64,000 nucleotides of DNA from JAJFUE01 sp039683515 (GTDB lineage Bacteria > Sumerlaeota > Sumerlaeia > MVZB01). Below are positions 62,839 through 64,000 of this stretch, one piece after another. Location of the stretch: assembly GCA_039683515.1 (NCBI GenBank), contig JBDKRG010000034.1:62001-126000 (forward strand), written 5' to 3'. The notes under the pieces are model-generated. The model was not told the origin of the DNA. It made no database searches and was given only the letters and a program-made list of their open reading frames with translations. Position 1 is the stretch's first letter, and each line of letters starts with the position of its first letter. The translations under genes were made by a program, and so were the position numbers.

Positions 62839-64000
62839 GTGTCGTCTCAGGCAATCATCATCGGCGGGGGGATCGCGGGGCTGACGGCGGCGCTCAAGAT
62901 GGCGCAGTCGGGCCGGTGGCGGCCGCTCGTCCTCGAGAAGGAAACCGTCGCCGGCGGCCTGGCCCGCTCGCTCGACGTCCACGGCCTGACGAGCGACCTC
63001 GGCCCGCACCGCATCCACACCGAAATCCCCGAAGTCAGCAAGTTTATTGATGAAGTCGCGCAGCCGTCGATCATGTGGGTCAGGCGGCGCAGCCGCATCT
63101 ACCTGCGCGGCAAATACCTCCCCTACCCGCCCGACCCGATGGCGATGAGCCTGCACCTGGGCCCGCTGCGCATGGCCGGGTTCATGGCGAGCTTCATGGC
63201 CGACAAGGCGCGCGGCGCCGGGCGCGAGGATAGTTACGACTCGCTCATGCGCGGCGCGTTCGGCAAGTCGCTCTACGAGTTCCTGCTCAGGCCGTACAGC
63301 GCCAAGACGTGGAAGATCGACCCGGCCGAGCTGCACGCCGACACGGCGCGCGTGAGGATCTCGGTCGGCAACCTGTCGCGCATGATCAAGGGGCTCCTCA
63401 CGCGCGAGAAAAAAGGGAGCGAGACGGCGCTCAAGGAATTCCGCTACGTTCGCGGCGGCGCGCGGACGCTCGTGCGCCACCTCCTCGAGCACGCCGAGGC
63501 CGCCGGCGCCCGCTTCGAAGCCGGGCGCGAAGTCGGCGGCCTCGAGCTCGACGGCCATCGCGTGCGCGCGGCCGTCTGCGGCGACCAGCGCACCGAAGGC
63601 GACTTGTTCCTCTCGACCGCGCCGCTGCCGATCCTGATCGAGAACCTCCTGCCGCCGCTGCCGATGCTCGACGAGGCGCGCCGCGCCGCCCACGGGCTCG
63701 AATACATCAACATGATCTTCGTCTTCCTGATCGTCGACCGGCCGCGCATCAGCGACGACAACTGGCTCTACTTCCCCGAGAAGCATCTCGTCTTCAACCG
63801 CGGCTACGAGGCCAAGAATTTCGACGCCTCGCTCGGGCCCGAGGACAAAAGCATCCTGTGCCTCGAGATCACGACGCGCACGGGCGACGCGCTGTCCAAG
63901 ACGAGCGACGACGACATCGCCGCCGAGGCCATCGAGCAGATCGTCTCGACCGGGCTCATCGAGAAAAAAGATATCGCCGCGCGCGCCGTCCAGCGGATCG
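62839..64000 (+). CDS. FAD-dependent amine oxidase/protoporphyrinogen oxidase-like protein (truncated by window edge)
   Basis: An open frame from GTG 62839 to the window end, 387 codons so far. It opens SSQAIIIGGGIAGLTAALKM, the dinucleotide-binding motif, then LVLEKETVAGGLARS and SDLGPHRIHTE, the pattern of the NAD(P)-binding_8/amine-oxidase family that includes PPO and UDP-galactopyranose mutase-like flavoproteins. LRPYSAKTWKIDPAELHAD follows, common in members tied to glycan or carotenoid pathways. The C-terminus is missing. Not placed in a named family. Confidence 0.85.
   Translation, partial: MSSQAIIIGGGIAGLTAALKMAQSGRWRPLVLEKETVAGGLARSLDVHGLTSDLGPHRIHTEIPEVSKFIDEVAQPSIMWVRRRSRIYLRGKYLPYPPDPMAMSLHLGPLRMAGFMASFMADKARGAGREDSYDSLMRGAFGKSLYEFLLRPYSAKTWKIDPAELHADTARVRISVGNLSRMIKGLLTREKKGSETALKEFRYVRGGARTLVRHLLEHAEAAGARFEAGREVGGLELDGHRVRAAVCGDQRTEGDLFLSTAPLPILIENLLPPLPMLDEARRAAHGLEYINMIFVFLIVDRPRISDDNWLYFPEKHLVFNRGYEAKNFDASLGPEDKSILCLEITTRTGDALSKTSDDDIAAEAIEQIVSTGLIEKKDIAARAVQRI

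Overview
The window looks like a piece of a high-G+C genome from a diderm, probably uncultivated bacterium. An outer-membrane secretin, a type II secretion (T2SS) operon, lipoproteins and an S46 peptidase argue for two membranes. ClpC with the arginine kinase McsB, a XylR-type AraC regulator beside a UroD-like enzyme and a hexuronate-type MFS carrier, a dockerin-bearing protease and a heparinase II/III protein together suggest the Planctomycetes/Verrucomicrobia/Lentisphaerae side of the tree or a candidate phylum such as Sumerlaeota or Hydrogenedentota. This is an inference from gene content; no rRNA is present to settle it.

Layout. 1-8247 is a tightly overlapping T2SS operon (end of a GspK-like gene, then L-, M-, C-like proteins, GspD, GspE, GspF and a pseudopilin), followed at 8316-9272 by a MauE/thioredoxin-like membrane redox protein. 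This stretch has visibly lower G+C than the rest and ends at a truncated tyrosine recombinase lying against the 3' end of tRNA-Val, so it may be the edge of an integrated island. 10-23.7 kb is GC-rich: a lipoprotein, a second GspE-family ATPase with a membrane-embedded N-terminus, RodA, a propeller/helical-repeat lipoprotein, two GT-C glycosyltransferases, PgsA, a diacylglycerol kinase-like lipid kinase and RecO. tRNA-Asp (23746) and a displaced 3' fragment of a tRNA-Asp (31841) bracket about 8 kb with ferritin, KatG and a large secreted metalloprotease-like protein with a terminal dockerin repeat.

31.9-43.3 kb holds the bacterial RNA-repair pair Pnkp/Hen1, a DUF2330-like secreted protein, an S46 peptidase, a polytopic membrane protein, a methyltransferase, a Gfo/Idh/MocA oxidoreductase and a CPXCG zinc protein. 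43.3-44.6 kb is an AT-rich islet with an orphan membrane protein. At 44682-44878 lies a 197-bp near-perfect copy (196/197) of the 3' end of clpC; the real clpC end is at 48238. A heparinase II/III gene sits between the two copies, each of which has its own terminator: the clearest insertion scar in the window.

48.2-58.1 kb: clpC, mcsB, a zinc microprotein, TrpB2, an unknown anchored protein, a small PH-like gene framed by perfect 25-bp inverted repeats, murI and purC. 58.2-62.0 kb is a catabolic divergon (XylR-type regulator / UroD-like enzyme plus MFS carrier) with a clear operator palindrome between. The window ends with a coiled-coil protein and a truncated FAD-dependent oxidoreductase. 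Intergenic spaces carry several unrelated families of short word-like or palindromic repeats. No CRISPR array, rRNA or intact mobile element was found.
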